In this document: piece by piece, positions 30,410-37,810 of the stretch
Numbering within the stretch: position 1 is the first letter of the stretch
Layout: the number at the start of each line of letters is the position of its first letter
NCBI RefSeq assembly: GCF_001647275.1
Contig: NZ_LRMM01000003.1
Location: 103,371 to 167,370, forward strand
Reading direction: 5' to 3'
DNA from: Rufibacter ruber
GTDB taxonomy: Bacteria > Bacteroidota > Bacteroidia > Cytophagales > Hymenobacteraceae
Length of the DNA: 64,000 bases
Notes under the pieces: model-generated
The model's input: only the letters and a program-made list of their open reading frames with translations
Told to the model about the DNA's origin: nothing
The model's database searches: none
Made by a program: the position numbers and the translations under genes

Positions 30410-30646
30410 ATGTCAGAAATCGCAGAAAAAGTAAGAGCTATTATCATTGATAAATTGGGCGTTGAAGAATCTGAGGTAACGCCTGAGGCTAGCTTTACAA
30501 ACGACCTGGGTGCCGACTCTCTTGATACCGTAGAATTGATCATGGAATTTGAGAAAGAATTCAATGTGTCTATTCCAGATGACCAAGCAGAGAACATTGC
30601 AACGGTAGGCCAAGCGATCAGCTACCTGGAAGAGCACGCGAAGTAA
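30410..30646 (+). CDS. acpP: Acyl carrier protein
   Basis: 78 residues, acidic. The phosphopantetheine attachment serine is in [19 protein letters not shown]. It carries growing acyl chains in type II fatty acid synthesis. It heads the acpP-fabF-rnc cluster, a nearly universal order. An unusual promoter with overlapping boxes for both directions lies upstream. Small, highly expressed and cytosolic. Confidence 0.97.
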   Translation: MSEIAEKVRAIIIDKLGVEESEVTPEASFTNDLGADSLDTVELIMEFEKEFNVSIPDDQAENIATVGQAISYLEEHAK

Positions 30647-30716
30647 TCTTTCCCCTTTTTTCTATTGATCTAATTTTACCTTATTAATACAGGTTCTTTT
30701 CCTCTACTAGCAGCGT

Positions 30717-31970
30717 ATGGAGCTTAAGAGAGTTGTAGTAACAGGCCTTGGGGCGCTAACCCCGCTTGGGAAAACAGTTTCTGAATATTGGGATGGTCTA
30801 ATCAACGGAGTGAGCGGCGCCGCGCCCATCACCCGCTTTGACGCCTCTAAGTTCAAAACCCAATTTGCCTGCGAAGTAAAAGGATATGATCCTGAGCAGT
30901 ATTTTGATCGTAAAGAGGCCCGTAAAATGGACCTCTTTACGCAATTTGCCATGGTAGTGGCAGATGAGGCCGTGAAAGACGCCAACCTGATGGATGAATC
31001 CCTGAGCAAAGACCGCATTGGGGTTATCTGGGGGTCTGGCATTGGCGGTCTGCGTACGTTTCAGGAGGAGTGTGTGAACTTCGCCAACGGCGATGGCACC
31101 CCACGCTTCAACCCTTTCTTCATCCCTAAAATGATCGCCGACATCAGCGCCGGTCATATCTCTATCAAGTACGGCTTTAGAGGTCCCAACTTTGTGACCG
31201 TATCTGCCTGTGCCTCTGCCACCAACGCCTTGATTGACTCCTTCAACTATATTAGGTTGGGTATGGCAGACATTGTGTTGAGCGGCGGGTCTGAAGCAGC
31301 GGTTACTGAAGCCGGGGTAGGTGGTTTCAATGCCCTGAAAGCCCTTTCTGAGCGTAATGACTCCCCAGAGACCGCATCACGCCCGTTTGACAAAGACCGT
31401 GACGGTTTTGTGTTAGGCGAAGGAGCCGCGGCCATTGTACTGGAAGAGTATGAGCACGCCAAAGCCCGCGGCGCTAAGATCTATGCTGAGCTGATTGGCG
31501 GCGGCATGTCTGCAGACGCGTACCACATCACCGCCCCGCACCCAGAAGGGTTGGGTGCCCGCAATGTAATGCTGAATGTGCTGAAAGATGCCCGCGTGCA
31601 GCCAGAGGCCATTGATTACATTAACGTGCACGGTACTTCTACTCCACTTGGAGACGTAGGGGAGGCCAAAGCCATTGAGCAGGTGTTTGGGGACCACGCC
31701 TACAAACTGAACATCAGTTCTACCAAATCTATGACCGGGCACCTCTTAGGGGCTGCCGGTGCCATTGAGGCGGTGGCGTCTATCCTGGCCATCCAGAACG
31801 GCATTGTACCGCCCACCATCAACCACCTTACAGATGATGAGCAGTTCAACCCTAACCTCAACTTCACCTTTAACAAGGCGCAGGAGCGGGAGGTGAACTA
31901 TGCCATGAGCAATACCTTCGGGTTTGGCGGCCACAACACCTCGGTGATTTTCAAAAAGTTCGTTGAGTAG
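30717..31970 (+). CDS. fabF: 3-oxoacyl-[ACP] synthase II
   Basis: 417 residues of the thiolase fold. The active-site Cys is in VSACASATNALIDSF and the two histidines in NVHGTSTPLGD and MTGHLLGAAGAIE. NTFGFGGHNTSV is the conserved C-terminal glycine-rich loop. It elongates acyl-ACP by condensing with malonyl-ACP. Located 70 bp after acpP and 2 bp before rnc; all on the plus strand. Full length, no unusual residue. Confidence 0.97.
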   Translation: MELKRVVVTGLGALTPLGKTVSEYWDGLINGVSGAAPITRFDASKFKTQFACEVKGYDPEQYFDRKEARKMDLFTQFAMVVADEAVKDANLMDESLSKDRIGVIWGSGIGGLRTFQEECVNFANGDGTPRFNPFFIPKMIADISAGHISIKYGFRGPNFVTVSACASATNALIDSFNYIRLGMADIVLSGGSEAAVTEAGVGGFNALKALSERNDSPETASRPFDKDRDGFVLGEGAAAIVLEEYEHAKARGAKIYAELIGGGMSADAYHITAPHPEGLGARNVMLNVLKDARVQPEAIDYINVHGTSTPLGDVGEAKAIEQVFGDHAYKLNISSTKSMTGHLLGAAGAIEAVASILAIQNGIVPPTINHLTDDEQFNPNLNFTFNKAQEREVNYAMSNTFGFGGHNTSVIFKKFVE

Positions 31971-31972
31971 AA

Positions 31973-32725
31973 GTGTCGCCAATCAGACCGGTTTTACGCG
32001 CGTTTCACAGATTCTTTTATAAAGACAAGGCTTTTGTCAGCGCCGTTTCCCAAATCACGGGCATGGTGCCAGACAACCTGCACTTGTACCAGCTGGCGTT
32101 CACCCACACCTCTTTTGTGCGGCAGAACCTCAAAGGGAATCAGGAGACGAATGAACGGCTGGAGTTTTTAGGCGATGCCATCTTAGGCTCAGTGATTGCC
32201 GAATACCTCTTTAAAAAATACCCTTACAAAGACGAAGGCTTTCTGACGGAGATCCGGTCCCGCATGGTGAACCGTGAGTCTTTGAACAGCCTGGCGGTAA
32301 AGGTGGGGTTGACTGCCCTGATCAAAGTTGACAGCTTCTCTGGCGTGACCCGCCATAAGTTTATCAACGGCAACGCCTTAGAGGCCCTGGTGGGCGCTGT
32401 CTATCTGGACAAAGGCTACGAAAACACCAAAAGGTTCATCCTGAAAAAACTGGTGAAGCCGCACTTTGACCTGCACCAGCTCACCACCACCACCAGCAAC
32501 TTCAAGAGCAAACTCATTGAGTGGGCGCAAGGCCAGAACCGCAGCATACGGTTTGAGATTGTGGGCCAAAAGCAGTCTGGCAGCACCACTGAGTTTACCG
32601 CCGCCGTGGTGGTAGACAATGACATCATTGCCTCTGGCAGCGGCCTCTCCAAGAAGAAAGCTGAGCAAGCCGCCGCTGAGAAAAGCATTGCGGCCCTGCA
32701 AGCCAACGGCCTCCTCCCTTCCTGA
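31973..32725 (+). CDS. rnc: Ribonuclease III
   Basis: 250 residues. The catalytic domain has the signature NERLEFLGDAILGSVIAEYLF with the metal-binding Glu and Asp, and NALEALVGAVYLDKGYENTK. The dsRNA-binding domain is C-terminal (ASGSGLSKKKAEQAAAEKSI). It cleaves double-stranded RNA, including rRNA precursors. The start is GTG at 31973, 2 bp after the fabF stop; this fits the family N-terminus RPVLRAFHRFFYKDKAF. A family A palindrome begins at the base after its stop codon, which would present RNase III with a hairpin in its own mRNA. Confidence 0.94.
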   Translation: MSPIRPVLRAFHRFFYKDKAFVSAVSQITGMVPDNLHLYQLAFTHTSFVRQNLKGNQETNERLEFLGDAILGSVIAEYLFKKYPYKDEGFLTEIRSRMVNRESLNSLAVKVGLTALIKVDSFSGVTRHKFINGNALEALVGAVYLDKGYENTKRFILKKLVKPHFDLHQLTTTTSNFKSKLIEWAQGQNRSIRFEIVGQKQSGSTTEFTAAVVVDNDIIASGSGLSKKKAEQAAAEKSIAALQANGLLPS

Positions 32726-32769
32726 TTTCTGTTTCCGGCCTCTTTTTCTGAAAACAGGGCTAAAACAGA
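32726..32769. repeat. Family A palindrome abutting the rnc stop
   Basis: TTTCTGTTTCCGGCCTCTTTT with GAAAACAGGGCTAAAACAG, starting immediately after the TGA of rnc. Confidence 0.85.
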
Positions 32770-32861
32770 TTTTCCTTTCACTTTTTAAAAAACAGTAGCA
32801 ACCTTAGAAAGCTTCCGTAAGGCTCTCAGTTTGCTGTAGCAAAACTTGATTTCTCTCTTTT

Positions 32862-32938
32862 TGTCATCCTGCAAGGATCTTGTGGGCGTACGGCAACTGC
32901 TTTTCTAGTTTGCACACAAGATCCTTCCAGGATGACAA
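32862..32938. repeat. Family C hairpin, best copy
   Basis: TTGTCATCCTGCAAGGATCT and AGATCCTTCCAGGATGACAA bracket about 35 bp with TGTGGGCG after the left arm. The arms are complementary for about 20 bp. Confidence 0.8.
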
Positions 32939-32989
32939 GAGGGTGATACCTTTAATGGTCTTACCAGGCAATCCTGTTACATCATTTCA

Positions 32990-33020
32990 CTTGCTTCTGC
33001 GCGCCAACTTCTTAGTTTTG
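32990..33020 (+). promoter_or_regulatory. Putative promoter of nadE
   Basis: CTTG at 32990-32993, 19-bp spacer and TAGTTTTG at 33013-33020. One base off the consensus -33 box. It predicts an 88-nt leader. Confidence 0.45.
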
Positions 33021-33115
33021 CAACGGTTCCCCGTGTAACGCCCCTCCATCGGCGGAGCCGTATTTCTAACTTGCAGGGTATTTCTTGCGTTAGAAAAGCC
33101 ACAACTACAGAAACT

Positions 33116-34981
33116 ATGAAACTTGCCGGTGCCGCCATCAACCAAACCCCCCTTGACTGGGAGAACAACCTTAGAAACATCAAAATCGCCATTGAACAGG
33201 CCCGTGAGCAGCAGGTAGACATTCTCTGCCTGCCTGAGATGAGCATTCCCGGTTACGGCTGCGAAGACCTTTTCCTGCATGACTGGGTGTCTGTAGAATG
33301 TTTTGAGCGGTTGCTGGAAATCAAGGAGTGGTGCGTAGATATTGTGGTGTGCGTGGGACTGCCTGTTCGCCTCAACGGCATCACCTACAACACGGCCTGC
33401 GTGATTAGCAACCAGAAGATTTTGGGGTTTACCGCTAAACAGTTCCTGGCCAATGACGGGGTGCACTATGAACCGCGGTGGTTCAGCTCCTGGGTACCCA
33501 ACACCGTGCAGGAGTTTGAGATGTTGGGCCAGACGTACGCCATTGGTGACATTATCTATGAGCACCTGGGTGTGACGTTCGCGTTTGAAATTTGTGAAGA
33601 CGCGTGGCGGAACAAAGACCGCCCGGCGTACCGGCACAAGGAGAAAGGCGTACAGCTCATCATCAACCCCAGCGCCAGCCACTTTGCCATGAGCAAGACT
33701 GATGTGCGCTACCACCTGGTGGTAGACGCCTCCCGTGAGTTCGCCTGCACGTACCTGTACACTAATTTGCTGGGCAATGAGGCAGGCAAGATGATTTATG
33801 ACGGCGAGATCATCATTGCCCAGAACGGCAACCTCATTCACCGCAACGTGCTGCTCTCGTTCAAAGACGTAGACATGGAGTGCGCCGAGGTAGATATTCT
33901 CAACCCGCTGCCGCTGGTTGATGTGCCCGTGCTGCCGCCGGTAGACGAGAACCGGGAATTTGTATCGGCGGTGACCTTGGCTCTGTTTGATTATATGCGC
34001 AAGAGCCGTAGCCGCGGGTTTGTGCTTTCTCTGAGCGGCGGGGCCGATTCTTCGCTCTGCGCCGTGCTGGTGGCCGAGATGGTGACGCGGGCCGTGGAGG
34101 AGCTGGGGCTGGAGGAGTTTGTGCGCAAGACCAATTGCCTTACGCCAGAGGAACTTCCTGTTTTTAGCCAGTTTTCAGGAAAACAGCTCAGAAACGCCCT
34201 GGTGGGCAAGCTTCTCATCACGGCGTACCAGGGCACGGTGAACTCCTCAGATGACACGTTCCGCTCTGCGGAAGAATTGGCCAAATCCATTGGCGCGGTG
34301 TTCTACAACTGGACCATTGACGAGGAGGTGACGGGTTACCGCGGTAAAATTGAATCGGCCATTGGCCGAAACCTCACCTGGGAACACGACGATGTCACGC
34401 TGCAGAACATTCAGGCCCGCGTGCGCGCCCCCGGCATCTGGATGCTGGCCAACCTCAACAATTCCTTGCTATTGGCTACGTCTAACCGCTCAGAGGCCAG
34501 CGTGGGCTACGCCACCATGGACGGTGACACCGCCGGCAGCATTTCGCCCATTGCGGGTGTTGACAAGGCGTTCATCAGGCAGTGGCTGGTGTGGGCGCAG
34601 CTGGAGCTGGGCTATGAGGGCTTGCAGTACGTGAACAACCTGCAACCCAGCGCCGAGCTTCGGCCGCTGGAGCGCGCCCAAACCGACGAGAAAGATTTGA
34701 TGCCGTACCCGCTGCTGAACCAGATGGAGCGCCTGGCGTTCTATGACCGGCTCTCGCCGCAGCAGGTGTTTGAGAAGCTCAAAGGCGGCGACTACGCAGA
34801 CAACGACCTGAAGCTGTACGTGCAGCGGTTCTTCAGCCTCTGGAGCCGCAACCAATGGAAACGCGAGCGCTACGCCCCGGCCTTCCACCTGGACGATTAC
34901 AACGTGGACCCGCGCAGCTGGCTCCGGTTCCCAATCTTGAGCGGCGGCTATCGGCAGGAGTTGGGGGAGATTGGCGGGTAA
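33116..34981 (+). CDS. nadE: Glutamine-dependent NAD+ synthetase
   Basis: 621 residues. The N-terminal nitrilase-type amidase (about 1-290) has CLPEMSIPGYG with the catalytic Glu and FAFEICEDAW with the nucleophilic Cys. The synthetase domain has the P-loop LSLSGGADSSL and TSNRSEASVGYATMDGD. It makes NAD+ from deamido-NAD+, ATP and glutamine. I start at ATG 33116 (MKLAGAAINQTPLDWENN); the frame is open 15 codons further but that is off-family. Between residues about 347 and 360, EELPVFSQFSGKQLRNA is encoded by a family A palindrome (34155-34195) lying in frame just after the synthetase P-loop region. Confidence 0.95.
   Translation: MKLAGAAINQTPLDWENNLRNIKIAIEQAREQQVDILCLPEMSIPGYGCEDLFLHDWVSVECFERLLEIKEWCVDIVVCVGLPVRLNGITYNTACVISNQKILGFTAKQFLANDGVHYEPRWFSSWVPNTVQEFEMLGQTYAIGDIIYEHLGVTFAFEICEDAWRNKDRPAYRHKEKGVQLIINPSASHFAMSKTDVRYHLVVDASREFACTYLYTNLLGNEAGKMIYDGEIIIAQNGNLIHRNVLLSFKDVDMECAEVDILNPLPLVDVPVLPPVDENREFVSAVTLALFDYMRKSRSRGFVLSLSGGADSSLCAVLVAEMVTRAVEELGLEEFVRKTNCLTPEELPVFSQFSGKQLRNALVGKLLITAYQGTVNSSDDTFRSAEELAKSIGAVFYNWTIDEEVTGYRGKIESAIGRNLTWEHDDVTLQNIQARVRAPGIWMLANLNNSLLLATSNRSEASVGYATMDGDTAGSISPIAGVDKAFIRQWLVWAQLELGYEGLQYVNNLQPSAELRPLERAQTDEKDLMPYPLLNQMERLAFYDRLSPQQVFEKLKGGDYADNDLKLYVQRFFSLWSRNQWKRERYAPAFHLDDYNVDPRSWLRFPILSGGYRQELGEIGG
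34155..34195. repeat. Family A palindrome inside the nadE reading frame
   Basis: TTCCTGTTTTTAGCCAGTTT with CAGGAAAACAGCTCAGAAACG. It keeps the frame and adds no stop codon. The only copy in the window wholly inside a gene. Confidence 0.85.
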
Positions 34982-35047
34982 TGTGCGGGATTGAATCAGG
35001 TAGCACGTATCATGTAGCAAGACAAAGGGAAGTCTTTAGTAGAAGCT

Positions 35048-35092
35048 TTTCTGTTTTCGGCCTGTTTTCTTAAAAAGAAGCCGAAAACAGAA
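35048..35092. repeat. Family A palindrome
   Basis: TTTCTGTTTTCGGCCTGTTTT with AAAAAGAAGCCGAAAACAGAA. Confidence 0.85.
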
Positions 35093-35114
35093 GTTCTAGT
35101 GGCTAAATTCCCCA

Positions 35115-35188
35115 CTATGGCGCGGAAGTTACTTCCGTGACTTTCGGATACAGCTTAGGAAGTCACGGAAGTAACTTCCGCGCCATAG
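35115..35188. repeat. Family D, perfect 29-bp inverted repeat
   Basis: Left arm 35115-35143 begins CTATGGCGCGGAAGTTACTT; right arm 35160-35188 is its exact reverse complement. The spacer is 16 bp. Each arm also contains GGAAGT(T/A)ACTTCC. Confidence 0.9.
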
Positions 35189-35235
35189 AAGAAAGTAATT
35201 GCCATTTCCTTGGCCTTTTCCTTTCTATAAGATAA

Positions 35236-35270
35236 AATTCCCCTCTTGGGAGGGGTAGGGGTGGGGTCAA
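35236..35270. repeat. Family F stretch (CCCCTC-GGGAGGGG)
   Basis: CCCCTCTTGGGAGGGGTAGG, resembling the sites at 54596 (complement) and 59017. Confidence 0.5.
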
Positions 35271-35299
35271 CGGCTTTAAGCTGCTAACTATTTGCCCTT

Positions 35300-35337
35300 C
35301 GTTTTCAGCCTGTTTTTGGAAAATCAAGCTAAAAACG
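35300..35337. repeat. Family A palindrome, degenerate
   Basis: CGTTTTCAGCCTGTTTTTGG with AAAATCAAGCTAAAAACG. Confidence 0.75.
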
Positions 35338-35392
35338 CACTTCATCTACTTAAAGGAAGTACCTGCCTCAACGCTTGCCCGTACAAAACCCC

Positions 35393-36028
35393 ATGGAAGA
35401 ACTGGAATGCCCGTTGGCGTTTAATGAACTGGAGCGAAAGGCGTGGCAGTTTGCCGTAACCGCACACGGCGAACAGCGGCGCAAGTACCACCAGGAGCCG
35501 TACGTGAAGCACCTGGAGCGGGTGGCGCAGACCGTGATGGCCTACGGCGGCACCACCGGCATGGTCATGGCCGCGCTGCTGCATGACGTGCTGGAAGACA
35601 CGCCCGTGACCCAAGAAGAACTGAAGGCGTTTCTGGAGGAAACCTGCCAGGGCTCCATCGTGAAGCCAGCCGAGGTGCTGCAGATGGTACTAGACCTCAC
35701 TGATCAGTTCACCAAACAACAGGCCCCCGGCTACAACCGCAAGCGCCGCAAAGAAATGGAACGCCAGCGCACGGCCACCACCTCGGGCCGCGCCCAGACC
35801 ATTAAACTGGCCGACATCATTGACAACACCCGCGACATTATTGCCCATGACTTCAGCTTTGCGCGGGTGTACATTCCGGAGATAGTGGGCCTGCTGGAGG
35901 TGCTGAAATCGGCGCAGCCGTTTACGTTGTATTTATTGGCGTGTTATGAGGTGCAGAAGGCGCTGTTCAGGCTGGAGGAGGAGCGGAATTCTCTGCCCCC
36001 AGAGGAAACACCTGCCCTGGAAGGATAA
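35393..36028 (+). CDS. HD domain phosphohydrolase
   Basis: 211 residues. The HD-type metal motif is visible as FAVTAHGEQRRKYHQEPYVKH (His) and AALLHDVLEDT (His-Asp), and NTRDIIAHD supplies a later Asp. The layout resembles the stand-alone hydrolase domain of RelA/SpoT and MESH1, so it may hydrolyse (p)ppGpp or another nucleotide, but the synthetase domain is absent and many HD proteins act on other substrates. I use the ATG at 35393 rather than the TTG at 35375. A family A copy begins directly after the stop. Monocistronic. Confidence 0.82.
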   Translation: MEELECPLAFNELERKAWQFAVTAHGEQRRKYHQEPYVKHLERVAQTVMAYGGTTGMVMAALLHDVLEDTPVTQEELKAFLEETCQGSIVKPAEVLQMVLDLTDQFTKQQAPGYNRKRRKEMERQRTATTSGRAQTIKLADIIDNTRDIIAHDFSFARVYIPEIVGLLEVLKSAQPFTLYLLACYEVQKALFRLEEERNSLPPEETPALEG

Positions 36029-36063
36029 ACCCTGTTTTTAGAAAAACAGGCCGAAAACAGGGT
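36029..36063. repeat. Family A palindrome, left arm shortened
   Basis: ACCCTGTTTTTAGAAAAACAG then GCCGAAAACAGGGT. The GGGCTG block of the left arm is deleted. Directly after the HD-gene stop. Confidence 0.75.
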
Positions 36064-36236
36064 TTTATTTTTATGGCGCAGTTATTTGTCTGTGACCACT
36101 TTTTCTGAGTTCCTTTTTTAGGAAACAACCCTCGCCCAGAAGCGCTCAACGGTTCCAACAGGCTTCTGCGCCAGTGATTAAATGGTATCTCTGCCGCCTT
36201 CACCGCTTTTAGGCAAGGAGCGGTTGTTTGGCTTCT

Positions 36237-37541
36237 TTACTTCTTCGTCCTGAACCGGATTTCATAAGATTTGAGGGGATACCCGTCTGTGGTCTGGAAA
36301 CCGCCGCCGTTCATCTTGAAGCTGTACGCACGGCCGGGTTGCAGCGCCACCTTGTACACGTAAGCGCGCTTGTCTGGGGTATAGCCCGGCTGGGCCGTCA
36401 CCGGAAACTGCTCTTTGCCGCCTTGGCCGTAATCAGTGGCGGTGTAACGCGCCATTTCGGCCGAAAACTCTACCCGTAGTTCAGTGACAGAGGCATCTAT
36501 GAGGCTGTCTGGGCCGGTGATGGGTACAATGCGGGTAATGACGGGGCGTTTGGCGTCATAGGCCTGCAGCAGCCGGGATTTGTTCAGCGGCGTTGAGTAG
36601 TACTTTGATTGCACCAGAAACGCCTCTACGGCCGGTTCGCTGTCATACTCCAGTTCAATGATCTCTTTGATGGCCTGTTTCTTGTTTTGGGCCTGCTGGT
36701 AGTAGGCTTTGCAGATGGCGTACCCCATAAAGTAGCCCAGGTCTGGGGTGGGCGCCTGCTGGTTGTAGAACCAATGGCCCAGGGAGGGGGCAAACATGTC
36801 AACCTGGAAGCGCTCTTTCACTTCGGCCTCATGGGCGGTGCCGTACGCCATGTAGGGGAGCGGCATCTGCTTGCCCGTGATCAGTTCGGCTATGAAGTCA
36901 CAGGCCCCTTCCATAAGGGCGCGGCCCAACAGGTTGCTGCCCAGGCCTTTCTGCTGGGTGTGCACGTATTCATGTACGTTTAGCGGAATAATATTTTTAA
37001 AGGGATCACTCTGGTAGTAGCGCGACAGGAACGTCTGCAGGTTCTGGGGCAGCTCTGATAGGTCTACCTGAGAGTTGCCGGTAACAAGTTCGGCCCCAAT
37101 CAGGACCATGTTGTCTTTGGTGGTGCCGCTGGTTCTGAAAACCCCTATGGCAAAGTAAATGCTGGCCGGGCTGAGCGGCGGGTAGAGCTGCTGGAGTTTC
37201 TTCAGGTGCGGCTCCAGCCCCTGGGCGCCAGATTTGGCCAGTTGGGTGCGGGGCCTAAGGGAGTTCCAGAATTTGGGGTACTGCCTGACAGCGTGTACCC
37301 ATTCTGCGGGCTGGTAGTCCCTTACCTCCATTAAAGCTTTGAGACCGGGAGTGCCTTTGTCCAGGTAGAGCGTCTGCAGGTAGCGCAGCTGCTTGAGGCT
37401 GTCCTGGGTGGTGCGCATGCTGTCATAGGCTACCCAGAAGTTGTCAATGTCTGTGGTGATGACCCGCTGCGGTTTTTTCTGCGCCAAACCCACCGTAAAG
37501 GTGAAAAGGCTGAGGGCGAGGAAGGCGGAATATCTTTTCAT
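36237..37541 (-). CDS. Exported putative zinc metallopeptidase
   Basis: 434 residues with a signal peptide (MKRYSAFLALSLFTFTVGLA). The zincin motif HEYVH appears near residue 205 in LNVHEYVHTQQKG, followed about 20 residues on by EGACDFIAELITG, which offers the third ligand (Glu), as in DUF2268-like gluzincins. The last 100 residues form a beta-rich domain (PVITRIVPITGPDSLIDASV, RAYSFKMNGGGFQ). The substrate is unknown. No lipobox. It is monocistronic and reads away from the TonB-type cluster; hydrolytic activity is inferred from the motif only. Confidence 0.75.
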   Translation of the reverse strand: MKRYSAFLALSLFTFTVGLAQKKPQRVITTDIDNFWVAYDSMRTTQDSLKQLRYLQTLYLDKGTPGLKALMEVRDYQPAEWVHAVRQYPKFWNSLRPRTQLAKSGAQGLEPHLKKLQQLYPPLSPASIYFAIGVFRTSGTTKDNMVLIGAELVTGNSQVDLSELPQNLQTFLSRYYQSDPFKNIIPLNVHEYVHTQQKGLGSNLLGRALMEGACDFIAELITGKQMPLPYMAYGTAHEAEVKERFQVDMFAPSLGHWFYNQQAPTPDLGYFMGYAICKAYYQQAQNKKQAIKEIIELEYDSEPAVEAFLVQSKYYSTPLNKSRLLQAYDAKRPVITRIVPITGPDSLIDASVTELRVEFSAEMARYTATDYGQGGKEQFPVTAQPGYTPDKRAYVYKVALQPGRAYSFKMNGGGFQTTDGYPLKSYEIRFRTKK

Positions 37542-37606
37542 GCTGGATTAAATGAGCTGATTGGGTTTTCTCTTAGGCTCTGGCGCAAGCGTCTGCGCTG
37601 AGTCAG

Positions 37607-37648
37607 TTTCTGTTTTGGGGCTGTTTTCAGAAAAGTAGCCGTAAAACG
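37607..37648. repeat. Family A palindrome, GTAG variant
   Basis: TTTCTGTTTTGGGGCTGTTTT with AAAAGTAGCCGTAAAACGGG. Confidence 0.82.
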
Positions 37649-37748
37649 GGAGCCCCAGGGTTTGCTAGCACGGGCCTGCGCCTTGCATGGCCGGGGCAGG
37701 AGCAACTCTCAACGGGCTTAATATCAGGATTATGGCGAACAAAGCAAA

Positions 37749-37785
37749 ATGCGTTGCTGTTTTTCTGAAAACAGCCCCAAAACGC
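37749..37785. repeat. Family A palindrome, left arm shortened
   Basis: TGCGTTGCTGTTTTTCTG with AAAACAGCCCCAAAACGCA. The flanks TGCGTT/AACGCA also pair. Only 100 bp from the previous copy. Confidence 0.8.
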
Positions 37786-37810
37786 ATCTGCAGGGAAAGG
37801 AGCGCAGGGC

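Larger units (their letters stand above)
32726..33115. other. Interval between rnc and nadE
   Basis: Holds a family A copy, a family C hairpin (32862-32938) and a promoter-like pair before nadE. No gene. Confidence 0.6.
34982..35392. other. Interval between nadE and the HD gene
   Basis: Two family A copies (35048, 35300), the complete family D inverted repeat (35115-35188) and a GGGAGGGGTAGGGGTGGGG family F stretch (35236-35270). No gene. Confidence 0.65.
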
